Assembly: GCA_031216445.1 (NCBI GenBank)
Contig: CM062201.1
Span: 2,942,001-3,006,000 of the forward strand
Reading direction: 5' to 3'
Length of the DNA: 64,000 bases
Origin: Lateolabrax maculatus
Taxonomy: Eukaryota; Chordata; Actinopteri; Acropomatiformes; Lateolabracidae
The translations under genes and the position numbers were made by a program. How positions within the stretch are numbered: the stretch's first letter is position 1; every line of letters begins with the position of its first letter. Below the pieces are notes generated by a model, which saw only the letters and a program-made list of their open reading frames with translations, was not told the DNA's origin and did not search any database. Shown in pieces: positions 1-11,175 of the stretch.

Positions 1-324
1 TCAGTTTTTCTTGTGACTTCTCCACTTTTTGGACATGCAGTACTATAATTGCTAAAATAGCACTTAAAGGCTATATGTACAGCAATAATCTACTGTCACA
101 TATCTGTTTAATTTTTCTTGACACCAGAAATCTTTTAATGATTCATGTTCTGTTAACTAAGGCATGACTTCCAGATTGACTGTTCAGAGTGACTTTGCAT
201 TGCCACAATTCAGGTCAGAAGCAGTTACAGTAAAGCACTAGCTTTAATATTGCCCTCTTGTTGGCGTGGTGACATATGAGTGTGATGTTAGCGCTGCAGA
301 ATATTGTTATTATATTTACTCTTA
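1..324. other. No gene seen
   Basis: AT-rich DNA with no open frame of note, no tRNA-like boxes and no repeat that I can match to another part of the window. The first recognisable element starts at about 325. Confidence 0.5.
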
Positions 325-617
325 TATTCTGTGCCTTTTCACCCTCTCACTTTCTGCAGGTATTTCTGCCTCTGGAGCTGTAGATTCTGGATCTGTGATT
401 GCCGGCCGTCTACTGCCCCCATGTTCCTGCTCCACACTCACTGCTGCAGTTGTTATTATTATTAGTCTGATTTGTTGTCTCTCCTCCTGTTCTGTCTCCC
501 CTCTCCCCCTCTCTCCTCCCCTTTCAACCCAACTGGGTCGATGCAGATGGCCGCCCACCCAGAGTCCGGTTCTGCTCGAGGTTTCTACCTGTTAAAAGGG
601 AGTTTTTCCTTCCACTT
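325..617 (+). repeat. L2-type LINE 3' untranslated fragment
   Basis: This piece comes from the 3' untranslated region of a fish L2-type LINE. It shares the block CAACCCAACTGGGTCGATGC and the block CTGTTAAAAGGGAGTTTTTCC with copies at 15,018-15,243 and 28,147-28,475 (both minus strand), and its upstream half matches 33,050-33,080. Open frames here on both strands (for example 266-595 plus, 322-558 minus) are by-products of this low-stop repeat. The copy stops at about 617 and lacks the normal 3' end with the TTGAC repeats, so it is truncated on both sides. The next 70 bases, up to about 690, look like another dispersed repeat joined to it. Confidence 0.75.
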
Positions 618-751
618 CCAATGTTTGTGGACCAACCACCAGACAGAGCGACCTATAGAGCTGCTGTTCCCAGCTAAAAAGAATTGGTAATACAGAAAAT
701 GATAATTGCGGAAAGGGCTTCTGTATTTTACTTTTTACTACCACAAATTGC

Positions 752-912
752 TAGCCTGGGAACCAGACGAATCTGTGAGCTCATGTTTTATTTGCTCTGA
801 CAGATAAGTCTGGCCCCTCTCCCATTCAAACTGAGTTCTCTGCCAATTTATCGGGATAACCAATCACAAGCGTTTATCTAGTAGGAGGCGGGATTAATAC
901 AATGACTGACAC
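752..912 (+). mobile_element. MITE-B copy 1 (left half only)
   Basis: This partial copy of a short non-autonomous DNA transposon begins with TAGCCTGGGAACC. It matches the left 160 bases of the complete copy at 1,372-1,797 closely, including the CCCATTCAAACTGA block and the GTTTATCTAGTA block. The right half is missing. A TTAGTCTGG motif like the opposite terminus occurs just downstream near 930, which suggests an internally deleted copy. Orientation is arbitrary because no coding frame is present. Confidence 0.7.
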
Positions 913-1371
913 GCGCACATTTGCGAATTAGTCTGGCGATGCCAAGATAACAAACTGCAGTAAAGTGAATGCATTTACTGATTACAATTGAATGAGATTC
1001 ACTAACTACATTTTTTGTTACAACATGAAATTGTCTATGGATTAAATAAATAAAATAAAGTAAGATTTTTTATGTTCTCTATATTTCATATATTATGTAT
1101 TATATTATATATTATATATTATATTATGTTTTGTTTTGTCAAACTACTATTCCCAAGATTAAGAATGAACTTTCAAGCATAATTCTAAAAATGGCGCTGA
1201 GTGTTACAAAACATAGACTGTAACCGGTTAATGTTCTGTCTGGTGAGAGGGTTGTTTAGAATGTACTATAAGTGGAGACCCAATAAGAATAAAATAAGTT
1301 GTAATACACAATTCAATTACTACAGAAAAGGCTTAAGTATTACACAATTACCACATGTTGCAGTCATGTGG
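913..1371. other. AT-rich spacer between MITE-B copies
   Basis: No gene is seen. The stretch contains a run of TATAT-type low-complexity sequence near 1,080-1,130. It is bounded by two copies of the same MITE in the same orientation. Confidence 0.5.
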
Positions 1372-1797
1372 TAGCCTGGGAACTACACGAATCTGCAAGC
1401 TCATGTTTCATTTGCTCTGGCAGATACATCCGGCTCCTCTCCCATTCAAACTGACTTCTTTGCCAATTTATCAGGCTAACAATCACAAGCATTTATCTAG
1501 TATGAGGTGGGTTTAATACGATGACTGACAGAGAGGAGCGCCGTTCACGTATCTTTGTAAATATCACAGATTGCGCTACCGGCTGGCTACAGCGGCAGTA
1601 TTAAATGGACTGGACGGTACATTTTCTCTAAAAGAACAACTGCACTTAAACTTTATGTTGATAAGAAATATGTTTTTGCCGAAATTCTGACAGGATGTAC
1701 CGTACCGTGTGATGGCATTTCGTTGCTCTGATTGGTTGTCTCCGCCCGTCAATAACGCCCCTTGGAAATCAAAAATCAACTGAGAGGTTCCAGACTA
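1372..1797 (+). mobile_element. MITE-B copy 2 (complete)
   Basis: A complete, roughly 426-base non-coding DNA transposon. The ends form imperfect inverted repeats: TAGCCTGGGAAC on the left and GGTTCCAGACTA on the right. A third copy lies inverted at 27,608-28,050 and aligns along its whole length, for example the shared block CTCTGATTGGTTGTCTCC. No transposase is encoded, so movement would have depended on a partner elsewhere in the genome. The superfamily is not clear from this copy alone; the flanks of copy 3 hint at a long target duplication. Confidence 0.75.
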
Positions 1798-2819
1798 ATA
1801 CGAATTTGCAAGCGTATTTATCTTTCTCCCCTGTTGTAGTCTTTCAGCACTATCGGATGTGACAGTTGGTCTTTGTGGTACTTGTCCTGCCCCTCCTCCA
1901 CTGTGATTGGACGGCTGGGTAAAAAGTGACAGTGAAGATCGGCAATCAGACACCAAATGTGTGTCTCGTCACAGTGCAGGTGTTTGTATCATACTGTAAA
2001 TACGTGGTGCTCCCATTGCAAACAAATCAAAAAATACGCTGGTCTCAGGGAAAAGCGCTTTGGCGGACACAACCCCTAAGGATGGTCATGCTAGTCAGTT
2101 GGTGCAGAGCGTTCAAGATATCTCAACGATAACTGTCCAGCTCTCCATGACATTCTCCATAGATATTTCCTATGCTGAGAAACAAAGTGCTGCACTGTGC
2201 CTGTCCACTGCTAGCAAATATTCAGTAGGGGTCCAAAGCAGAGGATTATTTCCCTCAGAGAAGTATATCTTAACTTCATGATTACTAGTGACCACTGACC
2301 GTTTGCCCCGTGGCTCCACCATCAGGCATAATTTTCCACTTGTACGCAAGAAATATGTACAGTATATACGTTTTTTGCCCCATTGCAATTATTTCAAGCG
2401 ATATCATCACGTTACGAGATCTCAGCAAGGATTTGAATGAGAATCATGTTCATTTTATAGATGGTCTGTAAATAAAACTCAAATTGTAAAAAAATGATTT
2501 ATTTAGTTTCGTGTCAGTTTTACTGCTTCAAATTGGCTGCTCTTGATTATTTAAAGTTGCTGTTCGTCTGCTTTTGTTTTCTTCTTTTTTCAACATAAAC
2601 TGAGAAATTTTCCCAGATGCATCAGAGGATTTAAGGGAAGATCTTGAAATCTAAAATGGGAACCATCTCTCCGTCATTGTTCACAGCACACAGAGAGCAG
2701 CGGAGTGTGCACGTCTCGTTGTGCATGTTCAGAAACCAGCAGTCATGCACTGACAAAAGCTGCAGAGAAATTGTTTATAGAAGGTTCTCATGGATGAAAT
2801 CCTTTTGTGATCTAAAAGA

Positions 2820-2822
<3 letters not shown>

Positions 2823-2865
<43 letters not shown>
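2823..2865. repeat. (TG)n microsatellite
   Basis: About 21 uninterrupted TG units, followed by short interrupted TG runs to about 2,880. The frames across it on either strand, which encode alternating Cys-Val or Thr-His, are artefacts. Confidence 0.97.
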
Positions 2866-2867
<2 letters not shown>

Positions 2868-3254
2868 TTGTGTGTGTATTTAGGTATGCTAGCATGTATT
2901 TGTGTATTCATGCACGTGAGTTTACACAGCTGTCAGATACTGGGCAACAGCATAGACGTGTATTGTTTGTGCTTCCGTACCTCCCTTTGGCAATGAAAGA
3001 CGCTGTGATATCAATTGTCCAGTTGGATTAATGCACCAAAGCAGCGAGAAAAGATTTCCTCTTAATCAAACATTCGCATCATCATTATGGATGTGGCGGC
3101 TGAGTGCAAACAAATTGATTCTTGATGTGTGGACACATTACAAACAACTGTTGCTGTCCCCTTTGATGAACAGGACTACAAAACAAAAGGTGTTAACCAC
3201 AAACCGTGGTGGTGTAATCACTCCTGGGCCTAATTTTAGAGGATATGTCCAGAG

Positions 3255-3271
3255 TTTTTTTTTTTTTTTTT
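3255..3271. repeat. Poly(T) run
   Basis: Seventeen consecutive T. No target duplication or element body is visible next to it, so I do not call it a retroposon tail. Confidence 0.9.
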
Positions 3272-5814
3272 GAACATTTCTCTGTGGATTTGGGCTGAGA
3301 CGCAGACAAAGCTTGATTGTCTCCTGAGACGGGGTGGATAGGGAAAAGAGAGAGAAGAAGAAGAGAGTAGGGAGAGGGGGATACGAGAGCTCAAGGGCAG
3401 AAAAGACAAGCTAATTAGACAATAATGTGCTGCACATCGAAAAACCATCCTTCGTGTAATCAAGGGAGAAAGCAAAAGAAATAGAGGATACTAGTGTGTG
3501 AAATGTCAGATTCACAATAAGACACACAATAAGGGGAACTCCAGGGACCAGTGATCCTTTAGTTGTTGAATTAGCACTGAATTATAGATCATAGAGGTAA
3601 ATTTTCTGGGGGTTGGGTTTCTAGGGTTTTGACTCTGGATCCCACTTGGATAACTACTAAAGGCAGACACAAAAAAAGGAAATATATGCTGCAGCTAGGC
3701 ATAGGCAAGCCCTTTTTACACAGAGATTGCGCAATAATGCTGTAAAGTAGGCCTGTCTGTGCACTGAACCAAACAATGCCAAATTAAAATACTATAAATG
3801 AACATAGCAGGTTTTGAAGCTGATGTTGGGGCAATATTTCACTGACATGTCGGGGCAGAGCTGTTGTATCCGGGAACTCGGATACAATAAAACCAGCTCC
3901 TCTGTCGTTTTCCTCGACATCAGCAACATCAGTGTCAGCATCAGCTGTGAACATCAGACCAAAACCGCTCACAGCATCCAGTTCAAAGGTCCACGGCCAG
4001 GAGTCAGTGGAGGACCAGAGACAGATCAAGAACATCCACATCTAACACTAGAGACCATCTTTGAACAGAGACTTGCCCATATCTGACCACCTGACAGCTA
4101 GGGCCTGTCAGGACCTATGGCAGCTAGGCAAGATATGCAGTTAAAAGCTCCAGAGAAAGGTAGTAAGTGGAGTCCACATTGCCATCCTTTGGCCCTACTG
4201 CTAACTTTAAGAAAGCCTGTGAAGACTTTGTGGTTGTTCATTACTAATTAAATATTCAAAAGCACCATGTATATCCTGTATATCAAAGGCCACCAGAGTT
4301 GTTTTCCCTCCGGATTTCGTGATATGTTACAATCTGAATGACTTAAAATCTTTATAGACATTGGCTTATTAAATAGCAAAAATCTGCCCATAGTCCCTGA
4401 GACTAAATCTGACCCATTTTGTCAAGACCAAAACTCTCACCAGTTTCTTAGGTAGCTCTTTGGGCTCATATGTTGGTGGCTAATGGTGGCCAGCCACAGC
4501 ACATTCAAATGAAGGAGAGCAAAAACACAAGCCGGTGGAAATCTGTTTCTAGCCTCCCCATTTTCTCCTATACACCTCCCTCTGACACATTAAGCAGCTA
4601 ATTAACAACCAGAGCTGTTTAATTGATGTGTATCTGCTGTGACTTCCCTGGGAGGGGAGTCGGCTTTGTGAAGGTGAGGCTTTACACTCATAGGTCAGAG
4701 TTCAGAGAGCAAACAGAGGCGACCAACTCAAATACTTCTACCCACTGGATGTGTAACGCAGCATGCTGAGCAGAAATATGACAGCACCCAGGGTCACAGT
4801 TTGACATAAATCCATCATGACAGATTTGGACTGAAGACTGAAAGAGTATGCATAAAGCCACTGAATACCTAAATCTATAAATAGGTTATAAAAGATGTCA
4901 TGTGTAGGGTTCCACTGACTATAGGTTGCAGCAGTATGGGGAGGAGATGAAGCACAGAGTAAAAACTGTTTAGAAGTAAAGAATTCAAAAGATAAAAAAA
5001 GGAGAGATAAGAAACAGAGAGAAAGTATAAATGATGGTGGAGAGGCAGATCAGACTGAAAGAAAGGCAGAGAGGCAATAAGGACAATATGCCAAAAATGC
5101 TTGCAGGACCAAAAGAAATCGGAGAGTAATAGTGGAGAGGGTAAATAGCATGTGGATGAAAAGTAATTGTCAACAGTCACACAAGCTTAACAGGCATAGA
5201 TAACAGTGGGTAAAGCGAAGTTACAGACCAGCTGTGCAGCACGCAAACCCTTCCCCCTCCTACCAGTGTTTACTATCCAAAAGCCCTCTTTCTATATGCA
5301 ACATAAAACAGGAGGGTCTAATGATGGCAATGTTAGTCAGTCAATGTCATCTGTCCTATATGCACTGGTGCACAGAATGATCAGCACTGCCGTATGTGGC
5401 ATACAATTTGCTGCAGATATTTGTTGTTCACATATAGGATGGATTTCTACAGTTAGCGTTTTCAGAGACCTAAGGGGAGTTTAAGACAAAGGCTCAAAAG
5501 AAATGGAAAGGGTGGAGATAAGAAAAGGACAGGAAGATCATTAAAATGATTAGGAATCATCTTCCTGGGGGACGAATGTCCACAGCAAATGTCTTGTCAA
5601 GTGATATCCTGCTCTGCATCCAAGTTGGACAGATGTACAGACAGACCCACAACAGCAACCTGAGGGTGTGGTCAGAGTGAACTCACATTTTAGACATCGT
5701 ACAATTAAAGTCAGCACCGGGGCAGGGCTTCAGGGCTCTGTGGACAGAGACGAAGCATCTCGCCTCCAGCAAATCTAGCAAGAAAACACACTGATAATCT
5801 ATTAGAATTGATGT

Positions 5815-6885
5815 AAATCAAATCGAGTCAATTTTTTTTTTATATAGCCCAAATAATAATTTGCCTCAGGGGGCTTTAGAGTCTGTACAACATACGACAC
5901 CCACTGTCCTCAGACCCTCTATTAAGATAAGGAAGACATCTGTATTATAAAATATATGTGAGGAATGTGGATCTAGGAGGACACCTGATAACCCCAGGCA
6001 CCTCCAAACGGGACCTGAGCCACATGACCTCCTCCCCACCATGGAGACCTGGAAGGGGATAGGCAACACAAAGAAAGAAAGAGAGAGAGAGACAGCTAGA
6101 AAGAGAGGTGAAGAGAAACCCACACAGGGAACAGAAACAAAAACAGGCTTACAGAATTGCAGGAGTTATTAGAAAGTTTACAAGTTATTCTCGTCGGCAG
6201 AACAAACATATAGTATAAGTGCTTGGGTTAAGAGATAAGGGTGTGAGGCCTGAACTAATCAAAGAGTAAGCACTAATTGAAAGTAAGAGGGCAAAAGTTG
6301 AGTGTAAGTTTGGATTTAAAGGCCTCAACGGATTCAGACTGTCTGAATGTCAGAGGAAGGGGGCACGATAAAAAAAGACCCTGTAGCCTGCTGACTTCCT
6401 TTTAACTCTGAGGACAGACAGGACCCCTGTATTCTGAGAGTGTGGTGCCTGAGATGGGGTATGATAAGGTCAGAGAGGTATGAAGTCGGAGCCCAATTAC
6501 AATTTTACAAGTCATCAGAAGCATCTTGAAGTCTGATCTGACATGAATAGGGAGCCAAAGTGAAGCTTCATTTGGTGTAATATGATGAAATGTTCTGGTT
6601 ATAGTTCAGGTTCTAGCTTCAGCATTCTGAACCATTTGAAGACTTTTAGTGCTGGCGTGCAGCGGACCAGACAACAAAACAATACAATATTGTAATCAAG
6701 TCTGGATGAAACAAAGGCCTGAATTAGGATCTCTGCATCAGCCATGGACAGGACTGAATTCTGTGCTCAATGACATAAAGAATAAAGAAAAGATTTAAGT
6801 AGGTGGAAAAAGACAATCTTGGTGATTTATTTAATGTGCTGATCAAAGGAGTGGGTAGGACGAAACCCTAACACCAATCTGGGCT
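5815..6885 (-). pseudogene. L2-like LINE, 3' part of RT ORF plus 3' UTR, degenerate
   Basis: Read on the minus strand, positions about 6,720 to 6,310 translate in broken frames into the C-terminal region of an L2-like LINE protein. Recognisable pieces are SRLDY, LKSLQ-like, RSDFK-like and SAGYR, followed by YRAPF and a closing FKSKL-like segment. Many stops and indels interrupt it. The 3' untranslated part runs from about 6,300 to 5,815 and contains a pyrimidine-rich tract and a terminal TATATAG. The family differs from the TTGAC-tailed L2 copies elsewhere in the window. The upstream side is cut at about 6,885 by insertion of MITE-C. Inactive; clade assignment is from recalled L2/CR1 protein features. 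Confidence 0.65.
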
Positions 6886-7159
6886 GTAAAGGGCCGTCCA
6901 CACCAAGAACAATACTATAAAGATAACTACAATGATAACGATGTGAGCATCCACACTGATGAATGATAAAGTTCTGTAAACAGTGGCGCTGCATGCTCCA
7001 GCTGTGTTGGCAGCTTAGAAAAATGGATATTGATGGATAGAATGGATATGTAAATGTGCATAATGAGTGTGTTGGTAAATTTACAGACTGACTAGTATTT
7101 CTGTACAATGACCATTTTTTCCCAAATAAACCTTAACATACACACAAACCCCTGCTGAT

Positions 7160-9372
7160 CAGAGAAAAACCCTCAGTGAGGCAGGTGGGAGTGTGGTCTG
7201 AGGGGCTATGGAGGCACTACAGGACTGTTTTGAATGCACAGGAGATGTTCAAGTCAGCTGCCATTTACAATGACAGCATCGACATAGATGAATATGCCAT
7301 GTCTGTGTCAGCCTATATCAACAAATGTGTGGAGGACGTCAGCATCACAAAGAACATTGTCACCCGGGCCAACCAAAAACTCTGGTTGACTTATGAAGTT
7401 CGAAAAATGCTAAAGGCACAGAAACTAGCCTTCAAGTCGGGCAATGAGGAGGCTCTGAGTACAGCGAGAGCTAACCTAAACCGTGCCATCAGACTAGCAA
7501 AAAGAGCTCATAGTCTAAAAATCCAGGACTTTTTCCATGACCCCGCTAACACCATCGATATGTAGAAAGGCATAAGAGCTATCACAAACTACAAGATTTA
7601 ACTACCCCTTCAGTGTGTGAAGATGATGTGGACTTCCTCAACAATTTAAACAACTTTTTTGGGAGGTTTGATACACTAAATGGCACTGCTGCAGAGAAAT
7701 CTGTCCCCCACCAAGATGAAAAGGCACTCTTTCTAAACACAGCTGATGTGCGAAGGTCACTGAGGAACATCAACACAAGGAAGGCCCCGGGCCCAGATAA
7801 CATTCCAGGGCGGGTACTCAGTGAATGTGCAGATCAGCTTGCTTGGGCTTTAACGGACATTTTCAACATCTCGCTGGACCAAGCCAAAGTCCCAACAGGT
7901 TTTCTGCCATCATCATTCCAGTGCCAAAAAAGAACAATATAACATCACTGAATGACTACCGGCCCATCGCACTCACTCCCATCATGATGAAGTGCTTTGA
8001 TGAAGGCTGATAAAGGAGCACATCATCTCCTAAGTCCCTCCCACATTTGACCCCTTCCAGTTTGCCTACCGGCCAAACCGCTGAGCCTTGCACATCTGGA
8101 GAAGAAAAATGCTCATGTGTGGATGCTATTCCTGGACTTCAGTTCAGCATTTAATACCATCATTCCTCAGCATCTGGTAGACAAACTGGGACCACTAGGT
8201 TTCGGCACCCCTCTGTGCAACTGGCTGCTAGACTTCCTCACTGAGAGACCACAGTCAGTGCGGGTCGGACAGAACACCTCCAGTGTCATCACCCTCAGTA
8301 CAGGCTCCCCTCAAGGATGTGTCCTGAGTCCTCTGCTGTTCACTCTGATGACTCACAACTGTGTCCCCAGGTCTGACACAAACCACATTGTGAAGTTGGC
8401 GGAAGACAACAGTGGTGGGACTCATCAGGGACGATGATAACCTGGCCTATAGAGAGGAGGTGAAGCTACTGCTGGGCTGTTGCAGAGACAATCACCTGTT
8501 CCTGAACGTGGACTAAACTAAAGAAATCATTGTCGACTTCAGGAAGAACCAGCCCAGTCATGCTCCACTTCTCATCAACAACACGGCTGTGGAGGTGGTC
8601 AGCAGCACCAAGTTCCTGGGGATGCACATTACAGACGACCTCACCTGGTCTGTGAACACTGGATCAGTGGTTAAGAGGGCACAGCAACAGTTGTAATGAG
8701 AAGAGCCCACCCGCCCCCGCCCCCGCCCATCCTCACTACTTTCTACAGAAGCACCATAGAGAGCATTCTGACCGGGTCTTCTCTTCCCTCCATTCAGGAG
8801 GATATCGCACCGAAACGTTGCATGTCCCGAGCCAGGAATATCCTTAAAGACTCCCCCACACCCCCATCATGGACTGTTCACCCTGTTAGCCTCTGGAAAA
8901 AGATTTTGTAGCATCCGCTGCTGAACCACAAGATTCTGCAACAGTTTTTTCCCCCAGGTTATCAGGTTGTTGAACAAATAACTGAATAATGACATTATTC
9001 CCACCTTTATTCTACCTCAGTGTGCACTATTGTAGGACTGTTTTCTTTAGTGCACTGGTGACAGTTCTTGGGACTCTAGTCCAGAGAACTTGTCACTTCA
9101 AGCTGTACACTGTGGATTTGCACAATTACACCTGTTGGACCTGTACTATTCTTACTCCACAGGCTACTACTTATTTATCTGCTATTTTTATTCTATGCAC
9201 TTTATAATATTTATATAGTAATATGTTTGTATTATACTGTACATAGTCTTTTTTTATGGTGTATATTTTTATTATTTCAATACTGTTGCTATGCCTATGT
9301 TGTGAAATTTCATTCTATGTACACTGGTTGTACATTAAATGATAATAAAACCTGTTTAAGTCTAAGTCTAAG
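7160..9372 (+). mobile_element. Rex1/jockey-like LINE, 5'-truncated
   Basis: A non-LTR retrotransposon of about 2.2 kb lies inside MITE-C. The 5' end starts within the endonuclease-RT linker, as expected for truncated reverse transcription. After the RT region comes a 3' UTR with an AATAAAA signal and a short tandem tail of TAAGTC units at 9,355-9,372. Several frameshifts and stops make it inactive. Its clade (Rex1/Babar versus L2-like) is inferred from motif wording only. Confidence 0.75.
7176..8911 (+). pseudogene. LINE reverse transcriptase pseudogene
   Basis: The reading frame is broken into pieces at 7,176-7,565, 7,613-7,942, 8,117-8,437, about 8,440-8,695 and 8,696-8,911. In order they give the linker upstream of RT, the RT entry motif KAPGPDNIPGRVL, DYRPIALTPI, the catalytic block LDFSSAFNTI, STGSPQGCVLSPLLF, and the thumb region with FLGMHITDDLTWS. 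The FADD active-site box reads LAEDNSG, so one catalytic aspartate is lost. A stop follows LNVD at about 8,516. The last fragment contains a CCCGCC-type simple run and a shortened C-terminus. The protein would copy LINE RNA into DNA at the target site, but this copy cannot. Confidence 0.85.
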
Positions 9373-10391
9373 AGTAAAACAGTGCACAGCAGCGGCCAGA
9401 ATAGAATCAGTTTGCAAAGTTTTTTCAGTAATTTACCTTTTGAAGATTGCATTATGTGAGACCATCGTCCTGTCCTTTTGTATATATTATATGATAAGAA
9501 ATTGTGATGGATTTTGATTGGCTGGCAGTGTTTCATCAAATCGCTCTGAAAGTGATCCCATCGATATCGTTCGCCACTGTCATTGTTGTTATAGTTGCAT
9601 TGTGGACTGGATTTTTAAAATGATATATTGATAGTTATCTTTAAAGTCATCATTCTTGGTGTAGACGGCACGTTAAAGGAGAAGGAAATTAACTGATATC
9701 CAGTTTTTCACAGCAAACATGAAAACATGAAACACAACATGCCGGGAGTTGTCCTTTTCACCTTGTCCACCGTGTCATCTAAGAAAATCACTGTGCTAGC
9801 TATCGTGGAACTGTTGCTGTTGTCATGGCCATGCACGAGAGGGCTTCAAATGCACTTGAACCAAAGAATTAGAATTCCATTCAATTTCTGTGGATTGCAC
9901 ACAAACCCCTTCAACTGAACCCCCCCCCCACCACTAAGTTTCTTCTCAGAACTACACGTACTCTCTGTAGCACATTGTTTATTGGTAAAATGCATTTCCA
10001 TTGTAATTTATTGTATGAACCCTGAAACAACAAGCTGATTACTTACACAGTAAATAAAAAATTATATAGGTGTAAGTACTCATTACGAGAAAATGTGGTG
10101 ATGAATGATTGAAATGTTACATTGTATTCCAACGATTAGAGAGGAGAGCGCAACATTTTGAGGTGTGGTTACAGGCATTTCCCATGACCACTCAGCCAGA
10201 TACCCTGGAGTGTGTGTGAGAAAGAGAGTCTGGGGTGGGAGACGTGTGTAGACCTGTCTAGGAGCTGCAGTGGATTTCCCATTGAGAGTTAGAGGAGCTG
10301 GATTAAGGACAAGAGTAGATTAGCGTGGGGAGAGGGAATAGGGCTGGATAGTGGGGTCACAGACAGGAAGCCAGTCATGTAGTATTGCTAC

Positions 10392-10440
10392 AGTTGACAT
10401 TGTATTGACCTGTAACACTAAAGTCAATACAATGCCAACT
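10392..10440. other. Inverted repeat (18-bp stem, 13-base loop)
   Basis: AGTTGACATTGTATTGAC at 10,392-10,409 pairs with GTCAATACAATGCCAACT at 10,423-10,440 with one mismatch. The pairing does not extend beyond these arms, so the stem is shorter than a typical microRNA precursor. It may be the collapsed ends of a small DNA transposon. Confidence 0.8.
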
Positions 10441-11064
10441 ATAATTTTCAGTTAAATAAGCATATATATAAAACTTATACGCTGAGAGATGATTTAAGGT
10501 GTAGACAAACAATTTCATATGATATATCTTGATGTGTATTATGATTCCTCTCAAGCTAAAATGTGGTAAACTCCATTCTCCAAAAATGTCGGTGGCTTTA
10601 CCACCACAGCAAATGCACTCACCAGCAGAGAAAGATCCATAAGATGACAGGCGGAGAGAGGCAGGCGTTCAGTGAAAAACAGATAAGAGAATATAAACAG
10701 ACGGATGGGCAGGCAGACAGGGAGACAGAAACAGATGAGATAGTGTGCGAGAGACAGACTGTTTTGATTCAGTGATATACAGCTGGCTGGCTCACAGGGG
10801 AGAGCTTTTCTTCAAAGCCCGGTGGTCTGTCTGCACTGTTTGTACTCAGGCTGCTGCTGCCGCACTCACACACAGTCAACAAACAGCCATTATCTGTGGT
10901 TTACTGTATACTGTATGCTACAGCATTTCCAGTGATGTATGAACACATGTTTGCATTCTGAACTGAAACTATGAAAGTGATAATCTGACTGAATTGCCAC
11001 TATACAATATCTCTGTCCTCCGAGATGGTAACCGATAGGGACCGACTTCCCATTTGTACATGTA

Positions 11065-11175
11065 ACCCAGTATGTGGTAAATGACTACATTTATACAGCA
11101 CTTTTCCACCATCAATTTGGGGTTCAGTGTCTTACCCAAGGACAAAATGTGCACAGGAGGAGATGGGGGATTGAA
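11065..11175 (-). repeat. Possible SINE remnant (antisense)
   Basis: The order of short blocks (a TTTATACAGCACTTTTCCACC-like start, CCCAAGGACA, GGGGATTGAA) resembles the reverse complement of the body of teleost tRNA-derived SINEs, where a B-box-like GGTTCAATCCCC is common. It is diverged and has no clear ends. It could also be unrelated repeat DNA. Confidence 0.35.

Larger units (their letters stand above)
1803..5814. other. Gene-free stretch
   Basis: No coding exon, tRNA gene or recognisable transposon is supported. It holds a GT microsatellite, a T run and a purine-rich tract at about 3,330-3,380. The frames at 3,784-4,086, open on both strands, match no family I know. Positions 4,560-4,680 carry several AATTAA/TTAATTA motifs, but nothing that proves regulation. 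Confidence 0.5.
6893..9671. mobile_element. MITE-C (hAT-like), split by a LINE
   Basis: The two ends are inverted copies: GCCGTCCACACCAAGAA at 6,893 and its inverted counterpart (GCCGTCTACACCAAGAA on the minus strand) ending at about 9,671. The similarity extends inward through TAAAGATAACTA. The outer flanks are TGTAAAGG (6,885-6,892) and GTTAAAGG (9,672-9,679), an 8-bp direct repeat with one mismatch, which is typical of hAT-type insertion. Only about 240 bases on the left and 300 on the right belong to the MITE; the interior is a later LINE insertion. No transposase is present. Confidence 0.7.

Noticed and set aside
322..558. 78-codon minus-strand frame
   Set aside because: Antisense of an L2 3' UTR. 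The same peptide pieces recur at other L2 copies, and it also forms the false tail of the hAT frame at 33,011-33,083.
2644..2911. Frames on both strands with Cys-Val and Thr-His repeats
   Set aside because: They read through a TG microsatellite.
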